Part shown: positions 8,387 to 17,175 of the stretch, in pieces | How positions within the stretch are numbered: position 1 is the stretch's first letter | How the letters are laid out: the number at the start of each line of letters is the position of its first letter | Source: Gammaproteobacteria bacterium | GTDB lineage: Bacteria > Pseudomonadota > Gammaproteobacteria > Berkiellales > Berkiellaceae | DNA length: 64,000 nt | Assembly: GCA_016191245.1 (NCBI GenBank) | Contig: JACPOY010000008.1 | Location: 1-64,000 of the forward strand | Reading direction: 5' to 3' | Position numbers and translations under genes: made by a program | Notes under the pieces: generated by a model | The model's database searches: none | Seen by the model: the letters and a program-made list of their open reading frames with translations, nothing else | Told to the model about the DNA's origin: nothing

Positions 8387-8920
8387 ATGGGATTAGCTGG
8401 AGTCAGCGCTGGGAATAACGTTCCTGATGAAATTAATGTCATCATTGAAATTCCTGCGCATAGTGAACCAATTAAATATGAAGTCAACAAAGATACAGGT
8501 GCTTTATTTGTTGATCGTTTTCTATCCACCAGCATGCATTACCCTTGCGATTATGGGTATATCCCCAACACGTTGTCTGATGATGGCGATCCTGTTGATG
8601 TTCTCGTCATTACGCCTATACCAGTTAATCGTGGTTGCGTGATTGCGTGTCGTCCTATTGGTATGCTCAGCATGAAAGATGAAGCAGGTGGTGACCAAAA
8701 AGTACTTGCTGTGCCGGTCGATAAATTAACGAGCCTTTATACACATGTGCAAAAACATGAGGATCTCCCCCCTTTTCTTCTGAAACAAATTGCCCACTTT
8801 TTTACCCATTATAAAGATTTAGAAGAAGGTAAATGGGTGAAATTAGATGGTTGGTTAGATGCCAAGGCAGCTAAAAAAGAAATCATGGATAGTATTAAGC
8901 GCTTTGAGGGAAAAACCTAA
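8387..8920 (+). CDS. ppa: Inorganic pyrophosphatase
   Basis: 177 aa, the usual length of family I soluble pyrophosphatases. It hydrolyses pyrophosphate to phosphate and so pulls biosynthetic reactions forward. Signature elements are visible: [40 protein letters not shown] and VDVLV with the metal-binding aspartates (DGDPVDV). [14 protein letters not shown] follows near the C-terminus. GGA lies 7 nt upstream of the ATG. It stands alone, divergent from the SDR gene. Confidence 0.97.
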   Translation: MGLAGVSAGNNVPDEINVIIEIPAHSEPIKYEVNKDTGALFVDRFLSTSMHYPCDYGYIPNTLSDDGDPVDVLVITPIPVNRGCVIACRPIGMLSMKDEAGGDQKVLAVPVDKLTSLYTHVQKHEDLPPFLLKQIAHFFTHYKDLEEGKWVKLDGWLDAKAAKKEIMDSIKRFEGKT

Positions 8921-9051
8921 AGGGCGGATATACTCTCTCTTTAACTTCCGCTTATCTTGTGAGCTGCAATACCTATCGAAAATATCGTGACGATATATTC
9001 TATCTGTAATAAGTTATACACCTAAACAAAAGACCCGTTGGAGCTTGTATT

Positions 9052-9948
9052 ATGTTAGGTTCAATTTATGTTCAGCCAAGATCACCTGAAGATTTAAGAA
9101 ATCTTGAAAGATTTATCGCAAACGTTATTTCTAAGCAAGATGAACTTGTTCGTATGGAAAGCGATCAAGATCGGATTGCTGCAATAGCCGGCTGGGCTGC
9201 TGGCTATGATGTCACTATCAGTGATGAACAAATTCTAACGCTTTTAAACCAACCTCTGAATCAAAATGTCGAAGACATTGAAGGATTGTTACTTGCCAAT
9301 GAAGGAACCGTACTTCATCCTGCGGCAAAATTAGCCCTGCAAACTAGCCTGATGCTTGCTGCCGCTTATTGGACTCCGGAATTATTTGCCTTTTATACTT
9401 CCAAAGAAATAATTAAAAAGTTACTTACTCCTGCAATTGGCACCTCTGGCGTTAATCTAGCAGATGGCATCGTAACAATGGCTTCACTCTCATATGGCTA
9501 TCCGAATCAGTTGTCATTAATTAATAGTTCATTGCCAGCCTCTATTCATAATTTACATGCAATCTTTCGGATCCCATCCCAAATAGCGGCAAACGTAGCA
9601 GCAACCAAATTGTTACCTCATGCCTCAGCGCCTGTACAAGCATTGCTTTCAAAAACTGGTCGCACATTGCAAGAAATAGCTGATTCTGAATTTGTAGAAA
9701 CTGCTGGTGATTTTTTTGATCTGATGCATGGAACAAGTGGTGATGACGAGCGTGATGCATATCTACTTGAAAGATATAAAGGAACTTTAGCAACAAAAAC
9801 CTTCGATGATATTGGTTCAGATATCGGCAGTGGTCTGCGTTGGTTATATAATTGCTTACCCAATAGAAGAATCTCTGAAGCTCGCACTACTGCAAGTCAA
9901 GAGAGCATAGAGCTGGTTAGTTCATCTTCTGCAAAGAAATCTTTATAG
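9052..9948 (+). CDS. Orphan helical protein, unrecognised
   Basis: 298 aa with GGAG 8 nt before the ATG. No domain is recognised. The sequence is predicted largely alpha-helical, with a moderately hydrophobic stretch near 93-115 (LQTSLMLAAAYWTPELFAFY) that could be a buried or membrane helix. The middle has LPHASAPVQALLSKTGRTLQ and the tail is Ser-rich (ESIELVSSSSAKKSL). No signal peptide is visible. It converges with alr, whose stop is 7 nt away. It has the character of the other orphans in this accessory stretch. Confidence 0.72.
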   Translation: MLGSIYVQPRSPEDLRNLERFIANVISKQDELVRMESDQDRIAAIAGWAAGYDVTISDEQILTLLNQPLNQNVEDIEGLLLANEGTVLHPAAKLALQTSLMLAAAYWTPELFAFYTSKEIIKKLLTPAIGTSGVNLADGIVTMASLSYGYPNQLSLINSSLPASIHNLHAIFRIPSQIAANVAATKLLPHASAPVQALLSKTGRTLQEIADSEFVETAGDFFDLMHGTSGDDERDAYLLERYKGTLATKTFDDIGSDIGSGLRWLYNCLPNRRISEARTTASQESIELVSSSSAKKSL

Positions 9949-9955
9949 CATTTTT

Positions 9956-11041
9956 TTATGACACTATCTCAACCTGCACGCGCTCTGTGAATCGACAAAA
10001 TAATTCATAAGGGAGCGTGCCGGCATGACGAGCCACTTCTTCAATCGGCAAGCCTTTACCCCACAGTATAACTGGGGCACCTACTTCCACATTATTGAGC
10101 GAAGATAAATCCACCGCTAACATATCCATGGAAACTCTGCCCACGGTTTGCACCCGCTGGCCATTCACCAAAACAGGGGTGCCATTTTTAGCGTGCCAAG
10201 GGTAACCATCGCCATAACCAAAAGCCACAATCCCTATTTTGCTCGTCTTTTTGTTATTTTCCCAAGTACCGCCATAACCGACTTTCTCTCCCATACCGAC
10301 ATCACGAACTGCAATAATTTCTGAGCTCAATGTCATCGCCGGAATAAGATTAAAATCTTTGCCTGTGCTGTCTGCAAAAGGAGAAGCGCCATAGAGCATT
10401 AAACCTGGGCGTACCCAATCACCATGAGTTTGTGACCAAGCGAGGATACCGGCAGTATTAGCTAAACACCGTTGGCCTGGTCTTTTGCCCACAATTTGAT
10501 TAAATAAATCAGACTGCTGTTGTGTCAGGGTACTATTTTTTTCGTCGGCCTTGGCAAAATGCGTCATAAAACCAATCAGATCAACATGAGGTAAGTTTGA
10601 TAATACGGTATAAGCTTCATCAAACTCATTCGGGCTAAACCCTAAGCGGTTCATCCCGGTATTGATTTTTATCCAGATTTTAAATTTTTCTGGCGTTGTT
10701 TTAGGGTATTGTTGTAAAGCCTGGATCTGACGCCAATGATGTACGACTAAGGTAAAATGATATTTTTGAACGAGCTCAAGCTCTTCATCACGAAAGATCC
10801 CTTCCATGAGAACAATATTGGTTTGCACCCCTTCTTTGCGAATAAGAAGCGCTTCATCGATGCAAGCAACACCAAAGGCATCAACATCATGAATGGTTTT
10901 TGCGACTTTGGCTAAACCATGCCCATAAGCATTGGCCTTGATCATGGCTATGATTTTAGCGTTAGCGGCAAGCTTGCGGACTTCTTTTACATTATGACGC
11001 AAAGCTTGTTGTGATACTTGCGCTAGAACATTACGTCCCAT
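9956..11041 (-). CDS. alr: Alanine racemase
   Basis: 361 aa, normal length. A PLP enzyme that interconverts L- and D-alanine, supplying D-Ala for peptidoglycan. The PLP lysine lies in AMIKANAYGHG (Lys35), the catalytic tyrosine in GEKVGYGGTW, and substrate-binding residues in GMNRLGF. The C-terminal beta domain has RVSMDMLAVDLS. It begins 12 nt after dnaB on the same strand, so the two are probably co-transcribed, a gene order also seen in other gammaproteobacteria. Confidence 0.97.
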   Translation of the reverse strand: MGRNVLAQVSQQALRHNVKEVRKLAANAKIIAMIKANAYGHGLAKVAKTIHDVDAFGVACIDEALLIRKEGVQTNIVLMEGIFRDEELELVQKYHFTLVVHHWRQIQALQQYPKTTPEKFKIWIKINTGMNRLGFSPNEFDEAYTVLSNLPHVDLIGFMTHFAKADEKNSTLTQQQSDLFNQIVGKRPGQRCLANTAGILAWSQTHGDWVRPGLMLYGASPFADSTGKDFNLIPAMTLSSEIIAVRDVGMGEKVGYGGTWENNKKTSKIGIVAFGYGDGYPWHAKNGTPVLVNGQRVQTVGRVSMDMLAVDLSSLNNVEVGAPVILWGKGLPIEEVARHAGTLPYELFCRFTERVQVEIVS

Positions 11042-11053
11042 TTCACATCTACC

Positions 11054-12448
11054 CTATATATTTGGTGCTACATGTTCAGTCATAAAATTATCAAAGCGTG
11101 TGTATTGACCCATAAAAGTTAAACGCACTGTACCAATGGGACCATTACGTTGTTTACCAATGATAATTTCTGCCGTGCCCTTGTCAGGACTATCGTCGTT
11201 ATAAACTTCATCACGATAAATAAAAACAATTAAATCCGCATCCTGCTCAATCGCGCCTGATTCACGTAAATCAGACATCACTGGTCTTTTGTTTGGTCTT
11301 TGCTCTAATGAACGGTTTAACTGAGATAAAGCAATAATTGGTATATTTAACTCTTTGGCCAATGCCTTCAAGCTTCGGGAAATTTCAGAAATTTCTGCTG
11401 TTCTATTTTCAGAGTTACTACTACCTCGCATGAGCTGTAAATAGTCAACCACGATTAGACCTAATTTATCTTTTTCTCTGGCAACTCGGCGCGCTCTGGC
11501 TCTTAACTCAATAGGGCTTAGAGCAGGCGTCTCATCTATGTATAGTTTAGCATTTCCTAATAAACCCACCGCAGAAGTCAGACGTGTCCAATCTTCTTCC
11601 ATTAATTTACCAGTTCGTAATTTATTTTGATCTATCCTACCCAAGGACGATAGCATTCGAAGGGCTAATGATTCTGCTGGCATTTCCATACTAAAAACTA
11701 AAACCGATTTATTGCTTCGAATAGCCGCATGCTCAGCGACGTTCATCCCCATGATGGTTTTACCCATGGAAGGACGACCTGCCACAATAATCAAATCACC
11801 AGGTTGCATCCCTGTGGTTATCCTATCAAAATCGGTAAACCCGGTAGCTATCCCTGTGATAGGGGTATTATCTTGAAAACGTTTTTCAATGTTATCTAAG
11901 GTCTTTGAGACAATAGAACGGATAGCTTCAGGACCACTTCCACGTACACCGCGCTCGGCAATATCGAATACTTTCTTTTCGGCTTCATCTAATATCTCAG
12001 CACTAGCACGTCCTTGAGGATCAAATGCCGATTCAGTGATATTGGTTCCCACCGAAATTAATTCACGTAAAATAGAGCGTTCGCATACAATATCAGCATA
12101 AGCTGCAATATTGGCGGCACTGGGGGTATTTTTTGCTAACTCACCAAGATAGGCTAGACTGTTCCCATCTTCTTGATCTTCCATCTTTTGTAATGTTTCA
12201 GCAACGGTAATCACGTCGATGGGTTTATTCTCTTCGGTTAATTTTGCCATCGCCCGAAAAATAAGCTGATGATCCCGCCGATAAAAATGTTTCTCTACCA
12301 GTTTGTCAGCAATTTGATCCCAAGCACGATTATCCAACATCAAACCGCCCAAAACAGCTTGTTCTGCATCCATTGAATGAGGCGGTACTTTTAGTTTTGC
12401 TGTCAATGATTCTGCGGGTGAACGCACTGATTCAGTATCTCTTATCAC
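11054..12448 (-). CDS. dnaB: Replicative DNA helicase
   Basis: 464 aa, normal length. Hexameric 5'-3' helicase at the replication fork. The N-terminal domain (PPHSMDAEQAVLGGLMLD) is followed by the RecA-like domain with Walker A GRPSMGKT, Walker B LIVVDYLQLM and the arginine-finger region SRSLKALAKELNIPIIALSQ. A GTG start is preceded by AAGGG 6 nt upstream. No intein interrupts the ATPase motifs. A terminator separates it from rplI, so dnaB-alr is probably its own unit. Confidence 0.98.
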   Translation of the reverse strand: MIRDTESVRSPAESLTAKLKVPPHSMDAEQAVLGGLMLDNRAWDQIADKLVEKHFYRRDHQLIFRAMAKLTEENKPIDVITVAETLQKMEDQEDGNSLAYLGELAKNTPSAANIAAYADIVCERSILRELISVGTNITESAFDPQGRASAEILDEAEKKVFDIAERGVRGSGPEAIRSIVSKTLDNIEKRFQDNTPITGIATGFTDFDRITTGMQPGDLIIVAGRPSMGKTIMGMNVAEHAAIRSNKSVLVFSMEMPAESLALRMLSSLGRIDQNKLRTGKLMEEDWTRLTSAVGLLGNAKLYIDETPALSPIELRARARRVAREKDKLGLIVVDYLQLMRGSSNSENRTAEISEISRSLKALAKELNIPIIALSQLNRSLEQRPNKRPVMSDLRESGAIEQDADLIVFIYRDEVYNDDSPDKGTAEIIIGKQRNGPIGTVRLTFMGQYTRFDNFMTEHVAPNI

Positions 12449-12498
12449 AGCAACGCCCTTATTTTGTAATTAAGAAAGATAGATAATGTTGTGGACAT

Positions 12499-12529
12499 AA
12501 AAAAAGGGAAATAACAGTTTATTTCCCTT
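12499..12529 (-). terminator. Intrinsic terminator of the rpsF-rpsR-rplI operon
   Basis: On the minus strand AAGGGAAATAA pairs perfectly with TTATTTCCCTT (plus positions 12519-12529 and 12504-12514) around a 4-nt loop and is followed by a T run. It lies between rplI and dnaB. Confidence 0.9.
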
Positions 12530-12556
12530 ATTTTACGACATTCAATGCAGCAGATC

Positions 12557-12576
12557 TGCCCATTTTTACATGGGCA
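12557..12576. other. Hairpin just after rplI
   Basis: TGCCCAT at 12557-12563 pairs with ATGGGCA at 12570-12576 around a 6-nt loop. It lies 8 nt past the rplI stop and before the main terminator. It may protect the mRNA 3' end; there is no T tract of its own. Confidence 0.4.
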
Positions 12577-12583
12577 ATCGACA

Positions 12584-13042
12584 TTATTTATTGTCTGTAT
12601 CTGGCACAATACTCACTTTAGCTTGTGCTATTGCTTCAGCATGCAATTGTAGCTCAATCAAGTATTCACCTAACTCTCTTAATGGGCCATTAGGTAAACG
12701 AATTTCTTGTCTTGAAACTTCAATGCCTTTCTCTTTGAAAGCGCGAACCAATTCAATGGTACCCACTGAACCAAAAAGCTTACCTTCTTCAGCAGATTTG
12801 GCAGCGATAATAATATGAATATTATTAATTTCTGCTGCGCGACTTTGAGCTGTATGTAAACGATCATCTGCTGCTTTTTCTAATTTTGCTCTTTGTGCTT
12901 CAAATTGAGCAAGATTATCTCTGGTAGCAGGAACCGCTTTACCTTGGGGAATAAGAAAATTTCGTCCAAACCCCTTGGCGACATTGACTTTCGAGCCAAA
13001 TTTGCCAAGATTTCTAACATTTTCAAGTAATATGACTTCCAT
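12584..13042 (-). CDS. rplI: 50S ribosomal protein L9
   Basis: 152 aa. The N-terminal rRNA-binding domain has the family signature MEVILLENVRNLGKFGSKVN then VAKGFGRNFLIPQGKAVPAT. A long connecting helix (FEAQRAKLEKAADDRLHTAQ) leads to the C-terminal domain with GKLFGSVGTIELV. It binds 23S rRNA at the base of the L1 stalk. AGAGG precedes the ATG. It is third in rpsF-rpsR-rplI. The 75-nt gap from rpsR is unusually filled by a palindromic repeat element. Confidence 0.98.
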   Translation of the reverse strand: MEVILLENVRNLGKFGSKVNVAKGFGRNFLIPQGKAVPATRDNLAQFEAQRAKLEKAADDRLHTAQSRAAEINNIHIIIAAKSAEEGKLFGSVGTIELVRAFKEKGIEVSRQEIRLPNGPLRELGEYLIELQLHAEAIAQAKVSIVPDTDNK

Positions 13043-13071
13043 TATAAACCTCTTTTCTTCCTCTTCTTTTT

Positions 13072-13110
13072 CCCCTCTCCCCTTGCGGGAGAGGGTTAGG
13101 GTGAGGGGTT
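13072..13110. repeat. REP-like palindrome, copy A (inside the ribosomal operon)
   Basis: CCCTCTCCC at 13073-13081 pairs perfectly with GGGAGAGGG at 13087-13095. A tail TTAGGGTGAGGGG follows to 13108. The same core and tail recur at four other places in the window. It lies between rpsR and rplI, so the hairpin would form in the operon mRNA upstream of the rplI ribosome binding site. Confidence 0.85.
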
Positions 13111-13117
13111 AAATCTC

Positions 13118-13357
13118 TTAGTGCCTATCGCAGAATGGGATTAAGGCTAAATAACGCGCATACTTAATTTCACGCGCCAACATATGTTGGTAAATATTTT
13201 TCACCCCAGTGATACGACTAGGAACAATCTTTCCTGTTTCCGTAATGTATTTACGCAAAAAACGGAAATTTTTAAAATCAATGAATTCTTTAGGGATCTT
13301 CTTTGAAGTAAACGGACAATATTTCTTTTTACTACTACGTGCACGCCATGTCGACAT
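13118..13357 (-). CDS. rpsR: 30S ribosomal protein S18
   Basis: 79 aa, normal for S18. The family core is visible: [20 protein letters not shown], then [19 protein letters not shown] and [13 protein letters not shown]. It forms a dimer with S6 on the 30S platform. It sits 19 nt after rpsF on the same strand. There is a single copy in the window. The start is at [12 protein letters not shown], with GAGG shortly upstream. Confidence 0.98.
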   Translation of the reverse strand: MSTWRARSSKKKYCPFTSKKIPKEFIDFKNFRFLRKYITETGKIVPSRITGVKNIYQHMLAREIKYARYLALIPFCDRH

Positions 13358-13376
13358 GATTCATTTCCTCTCTCAA

Positions 13377-13766
13377 TTAAATCTCAAGTTCTTCTTCTTC
13401 CATCGCGATGACACGATCACCGCCGCGCTCCATACGTTCCTTTTCTTCTTCAGAACGTAACATTGCGGACACTTCAGTGATGGCTTCATCTCGTTGCAAA
13501 ATCAAATGGCGCAAAATGGCGTCATTGTAACGAAAAGCGTGTTTGAGAGAATCTAATGCTTCGTTATCACACTCGATATTTAACAAAATATAGTGTGCTT
13601 TATGCATTTTCATAATTGGGTAAGCCAATTGTCTTCGACCCCAGTCTTCATAACGGTGTACTTTGCCACCATTTTTTTCGGCCATCGAACGGTATCTATC
13701 TACCATTGCAGTGACCTGTTCACTTTGATCGGGGTGAATAAGAACGACAATTTCATAATGACGCAT
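13377..13766 (-). CDS. rpsF: 30S ribosomal protein S6
   Basis: 129 aa. [20 protein letters not shown] and [20 protein letters not shown] are characteristic of S6. The acidic tail (MEEEELEI) resembles the C-terminal Glu extension that receives added glutamates in E. coli; no rimK is visible here. It is the first gene of rpsF-rpsR-rplI. GAGGAG lies about 9 nt before the ATG, separated by alternating AT sequence. Confidence 0.98.
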   Translation of the reverse strand: MRHYEIVVLIHPDQSEQVTAMVDRYRSMAEKNGGKVHRYEDWGRRQLAYPIMKMHKAHYILLNIECDNEALDSLKHAFRYNDAILRHLILQRDEAITEVSAMLRSEEEKERMERGGDRVIAMEEEELEI

Positions 13767-13790
13767 ATATATATGCTCCTCATGGTTATA

Positions 13791-13813
13791 GCGCCCTGTA
13801 AAGGCAGTGGCGC
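13791..13813 (-). promoter_or_regulatory. Possible rpsF leader hairpin
   Basis: GCGCC at 13791-13795 pairs with GGCGC at 13809-13813 in the rpsF leader, about 20 nt from the start codon. Many bacteria control rpsF by an S6:S18-binding leader RNA. The location fits, but I could not confirm the conserved bulge, so this is tentative. Confidence 0.3.
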
Positions 13814-13942
13814 AAGGAGTTAATTAACAAACTTCTATTTTTGCTAGAAAAATAAAAGAGCGAGGAGTTTATAAGATCGCTATTTTGAATACAAGTGATG
13901 AAAGCAATTGAGATGGAATGAAGCAATTTTACTGCAGCTAAG

Positions 13943-14044
13943 ACCCTCACCCTAACCCTCTCCCGCGAAGCGGTAGAGGGGATCGGAAATAAGATCTTGT
14001 CTTGTCCCCTCTACCGCTTTGCGGGAGAGGGTTAGGGTGAGGGT
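13943..14044. repeat. Paired inverted REP-like elements, copy B (BIME-like)
   Basis: The arms are 40 nt (13943-13982 and 14005-14044). They are reverse complements with a single mismatch, separated by a 22-nt spacer. Each arm is itself a palindrome of the family (GCGAAGC or GCTTTGC centre), here with a TAGAGGGGA flank. The whole could fold as a long cruciform. It lies between rpsF and the ankyrin-like gene. Confidence 0.9.
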
Positions 14045-14243
14045 GAGGGGTCCAAATCTTAAAGACTCGTCCGTTTTTCCGACCTATTTTATTCAGAAGC
14101 ATCCACATTCCTATCATTTTTTACCACATTCATCGTAAAAATAACAAGTTATAATGCTGCATAAATAAGTCTAAGCGTGGATATTACACGCATAGTACTG
14201 CTTCTTCCCAAACTTATATTTTATTCATTTTGAGGTTATTTAT

Positions 14244-15452
14244 ATGTTAGAAACTTTTTCGAAACCCTATATTCCGAACGAACACGCCACACAATATAGA
14301 TTATATCTTGCCATTATCGACGGTAATTTCAACGAAGTTGAAACCGTCATCACACATCATCCTGAATTAGCATCCAAACCATTTAACAAGGAAATGCCAC
14401 GCCTGAGAGGATACAATGATCATCACACTCCCATGCTGCTAGCATTACATTGTCTATCTGAAAACAACCAAAATTTCAATATTGTAACCCTTTTGCATAA
14501 ATATCAAGCTTCATTCATGCAGCTTGATGCAGAGTGTCGCAATCCTTTAATGATTATTTTATTAAAATCAACCCCAGAAAATTTTAGAAAACTGATTGCA
14601 TTATTAAAACCAGAAGAACTTAAAGCACAATTAAATTATCGTTCAAAAGGTAATAATGTGTTGAGTTTTACGACAAGTTATTTGGATCGAGAAAAAGAAA
14701 TGTTGTTAGAGCTTGCTGATTTGTATTCTCCAGAACAACTAGCCTGTGAACTGAGTTTTGTTAATGCGAACAAGCAAACAGCACTTACATATTATGGCGG
14801 TGCATTAGATATCGTTCATCGTGAACTTGCAGCCTGTGCCCAAATTCATCATAAATACGAAGAACATGGGTTTGGAACAATGGCGCAACGAACAGAAAAA
14901 GCACATGCAGTCTTCGCTGAAGTCGTGTCTGAATATTTGAAAAAATTAAAGGATATCCATAATACCTCTCCTGTTGTTGATAATGGTCATTTTATTGTTA
15001 CTACAAAGAAATTTGAGGCGATTAGTCAATATTTTGATGAAGCGTTAAGACAATTAGCCGCCTGGGACGTTGAAAAAATCTTACAGGATCCCCTCGTGAA
15101 GACATTCAAAGAACATATGCGAACTTTTGAAAGCAAACAATTGGCTTTTAGAAAAGAGCCGCAATTAACTTATCATCGACATGAATCAAAAATACGCCAA
15201 GAATATAATGATATGTTAACTACTGCCATTAGTGGCATTCAAGCGTGTGAATTAGCCTTAGAAGAACCTAATTTTGACAGATCCGATGACAAGAGAAAAT
15301 CGACTCCTATATTGAATCAATTTGTTGAAGATGTTAAAAAACGCAAAGAAATGACTGATGGCCAAGCTGTCCCGCTTGATGCGAGTCTTCAACCTGCGGC
15401 GAAAGAACATAAAACAGAGCCACAGATTAATTACAAATTAGCTAATAGATAA
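14244..15452 (+). CDS. Ankyrin-repeat-like orphan protein, candidate effector
   Basis: 402 aa with GAGG upstream of the ATG. Residues ~20-50 (YRLYLAIIDGNFNEVETVIT) and ~60-110 (HHTPMLLALHCLSEN, then NIVTLLHKYQASF) follow the ankyrin pattern of paired helices and a turn, in degenerate form. The second half is charged and helical, with probable coiled coils (EYLKKLKDIHNTS; FESKQLAFRKEPQLTYHRHE). The tail is Lys/Glu-rich. No signal peptide is present. The gene is flanked on both sides by REP-like palindromes. Ankyrin proteins of this build are frequent type IV effectors in Legionellales; that role is inference. Confidence 0.75.
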   Translation: MLETFSKPYIPNEHATQYRLYLAIIDGNFNEVETVITHHPELASKPFNKEMPRLRGYNDHHTPMLLALHCLSENNQNFNIVTLLHKYQASFMQLDAECRNPLMIILLKSTPENFRKLIALLKPEELKAQLNYRSKGNNVLSFTTSYLDREKEMLLELADLYSPEQLACELSFVNANKQTALTYYGGALDIVHRELAACAQIHHKYEEHGFGTMAQRTEKAHAVFAEVVSEYLKKLKDIHNTSPVVDNGHFIVTTKKFEAISQYFDEALRQLAAWDVEKILQDPLVKTFKEHMRTFESKQLAFRKEPQLTYHRHESKIRQEYNDMLTTAISGIQACELALEEPNFDRSDDKRKSTPILNQFVEDVKKRKEMTDGQAVPLDASLQPAAKEHKTEPQINYKLANR

Positions 15453-15454
15453 AT

Positions 15455-15527
15455 CCCCCCTCCCTAACCCTCCCCCGCAAGCGGGAGAGGGAATCAGAAA
15501 GAGAAGAGGTGTTAGGGTGAGAGATCC
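15455..15527. repeat. REP-like palindrome, copy C
   Basis: The 11-bp stem CCCTCCCCCGC/GCGGGAGAGGG (15468-15478 and 15481-15491) has one mismatch and a two-base AA loop. The core is identical over 25 nt to copy E. A degenerate second half (GTTAGGGTGAGAGATCC) ends the element. It begins just after the stop of the ankyrin-like gene. Confidence 0.85.
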
Positions 15528-15532
15528 AAACC

Positions 15533-16402
15533 TTAAGCCCTACATCTGTTCCTTCTACCGTTCCCATTAGCTTCATGTAATACAAAAACTAATTGACCAC
15601 CCTGTCTTCCCTGTGGAAGGCGACCATTTACACAACGTTGTTTATGTCTATCAAAGCATAATGGCATAACAACGGGTGTCTGTTTTGCTTTTGGTGCAGG
15701 ATTTACCACTGGTTTAACTGTTGGCAACTTCGGTTGAATAGAGGTGGGTTGCTTAGGCACATGCGGCATTTTCTTATCAAATTGCTGGCGATAGACATCG
15801 GCGTGACTATAATTACGTCCCGGTACATTTTTATTAACATGATTCCACCAATCATTAAAAGAATGAAAGCCATTATGCGTTAAATTTAATAAATCATGAC
15901 GAGTTAATCTTAAGCCTTTTGCACTGAATGCATCTACTAACCAATCTTTGGTAAATAAGGATTTCAATAATTTCTTTGAAGGAACATGGGTATTACTATA
16001 TTCAGCAAACTCCGTAGCTAATGCATAGGCTTCTCTATTAGCATATTTTTCAGGGCTAATATGATCTTTACCAAATAATTGGAAACTTGGATTTTTGGCA
16101 TTATTTAACTCAAATACCAAGGTTTCAAACATGTTTCGAAATGATTGGCCATCTTTGGCGATTTTAATAAAGCGTTGAAGTGATTTATGATTTCCACGGA
16201 TCACGCCACGCTCTTGATAGCAACCCGTTGTATCCAATTGACTTCTTGACACAAAATCTACGGTAATGGGGCCGTTTTTGGTAGCCTCATCAATCAGCTT
16301 TTCTAGTTCTGGCATGAGCGGCATTAACTCTACAACTGCTCTAAACATTTGATGAATACGTGAGTCGTTTTCACAATTAATAATTAAATTCTTGAATTTC
16401 AT
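15533..16402 (-). CDS. Orphan protein with degenerate zincin-like segment, candidate effector
   Basis: 289 aa; weak Shine-Dalgarno, start chosen as the first ATG. No firm family. Residues ~45-65 (GPITVDFVSRSQLDTTGCY) followed by FETLVFELNNAKN (92-104) and YANREAYALATEFAEY (126-141) resemble the order of motifs in small bacterial metallopeptidase-type effectors. Where those have HExxH, this has Phe97-Glu98-Leu-Asn-Asn101, so zinc binding is not expected. A Pro/Lys-rich linker (217-248) and an Arg/Gly-rich tail with two Cys follow. It may be an inactive relative or an unrelated fold. Confidence 0.7.
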   Translation of the reverse strand: MKFKNLIINCENDSRIHQMFRAVVELMPLMPELEKLIDEATKNGPITVDFVSRSQLDTTGCYQERGVIRGNHKSLQRFIKIAKDGQSFRNMFETLVFELNNAKNPSFQLFGKDHISPEKYANREAYALATEFAEYSNTHVPSKKLLKSLFTKDWLVDAFSAKGLRLTRHDLLNLTHNGFHSFNDWWNHVNKNVPGRNYSHADVYRQQFDKKMPHVPKQPTSIQPKLPTVKPVVNPAPKAKQTPVVMPLCFDRHKQRCVNGRLPQGRQGGQLVFVLHEANGNGRRNRCRA

Positions 16403-16577
16403 TTCTAGGCCACATAGTTGCTAAATTTCAGATAGCAAATCTACAAGGTCCAAAACAAAATCGTAACCCTAAAAAGACAGTTAGCTGAATCTTGCGGATG
16501 AACGGTAATTATTTAGGAACTAACGACATGTATATACAAGCTTTTATTGAGGAAATGACTAGATCACGACATATAAA

Positions 16578-17060
16578 CTATTGATCAAAAGCGTCCTTTA
16601 AAGTTTTCATATCAATTTTTCGCATTTGTAACATCGCTTTCATGACTTTTTCGGTTTTTTGAGGATCGGGACTACTTAACATTTCCCCTAACACCGTAGG
16701 AACAATTTGCCAGGAGATCCCATACTTGTCTTTAAGCCAACCACATTGTTCAGTTGAACCCCCTTCAGATAATTTACGCCAATATTCATCTACTTCTAAT
16801 TGCGTTGTACAATTGACAACCAGCGAAATAGCAGGCGTAAAAGTAAATTCAGGCCCCCCGTTTAATGCAACAAATTCTTGCCCTTCAAGTTCAAAAACTA
16901 TCGTCATCACAGAATTTTTGGGTCTGCCTGAAACTTGGGCTCCGGCCTCATTATAACGCGTGGTATTTTTAACCATTGAATTATCAAAAATACTCACATA
17001 GAAATTTACAGCTTCTTCGGCTTGATCATTAAACCATAGAAAAGGTGTAATTCTTTGCAT
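16578..17060 (-). CDS. PhnB-like VOC family protein (3-demethylubiquinone methyltransferase-type domain)
   Basis: 160 aa. MQRITPFLWFNDQAEEAVNF, YVSIFDNSMV, FVALNGGPEFTFTPAISLVV and CGWLKDKYGISWQIVPTVLG are characteristic of the PhnB/3-dmu-9_3-mt branch of the vicinal oxygen chelate superfamily. Despite the domain name, members are not shown to methylate ubiquinone, and most have unknown substrates. AAGGGA lies 6 nt before the ATG. It appears to be a single-gene unit. Confidence 0.9.
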   Translation of the reverse strand: MQRITPFLWFNDQAEEAVNFYVSIFDNSMVKNTTRYNEAGAQVSGRPKNSVMTIVFELEGQEFVALNGGPEFTFTPAISLVVNCTTQLEVDEYWRKLSEGGSTEQCGWLKDKYGISWQIVPTVLGEMLSSPDPQKTEKVMKAMLQMRKIDMKTLKDAFDQ

Positions 17061-17175
17061 TTTTTATCCCTTTAATGAAATTTCAAAGGTTAATATAGTG
17101 TAGCAAAATTAAATCATGACGCTTTAGCAGTAGTCTGCCGATATCTTTACAGAGAAAATGTATAGGATTAACAAC

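Larger units (their letters stand above)
13767..14243. other. 477-nt intergenic region with ribosomal operon leader and REP pair
   Basis: This holds the promoter and leader of rpsF (minus), a pair of inverted palindromic repeats at 13943-14044, and the promoter of the ankyrin-like gene (plus). I see no open reading frame worth calling. Confidence 0.6.
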
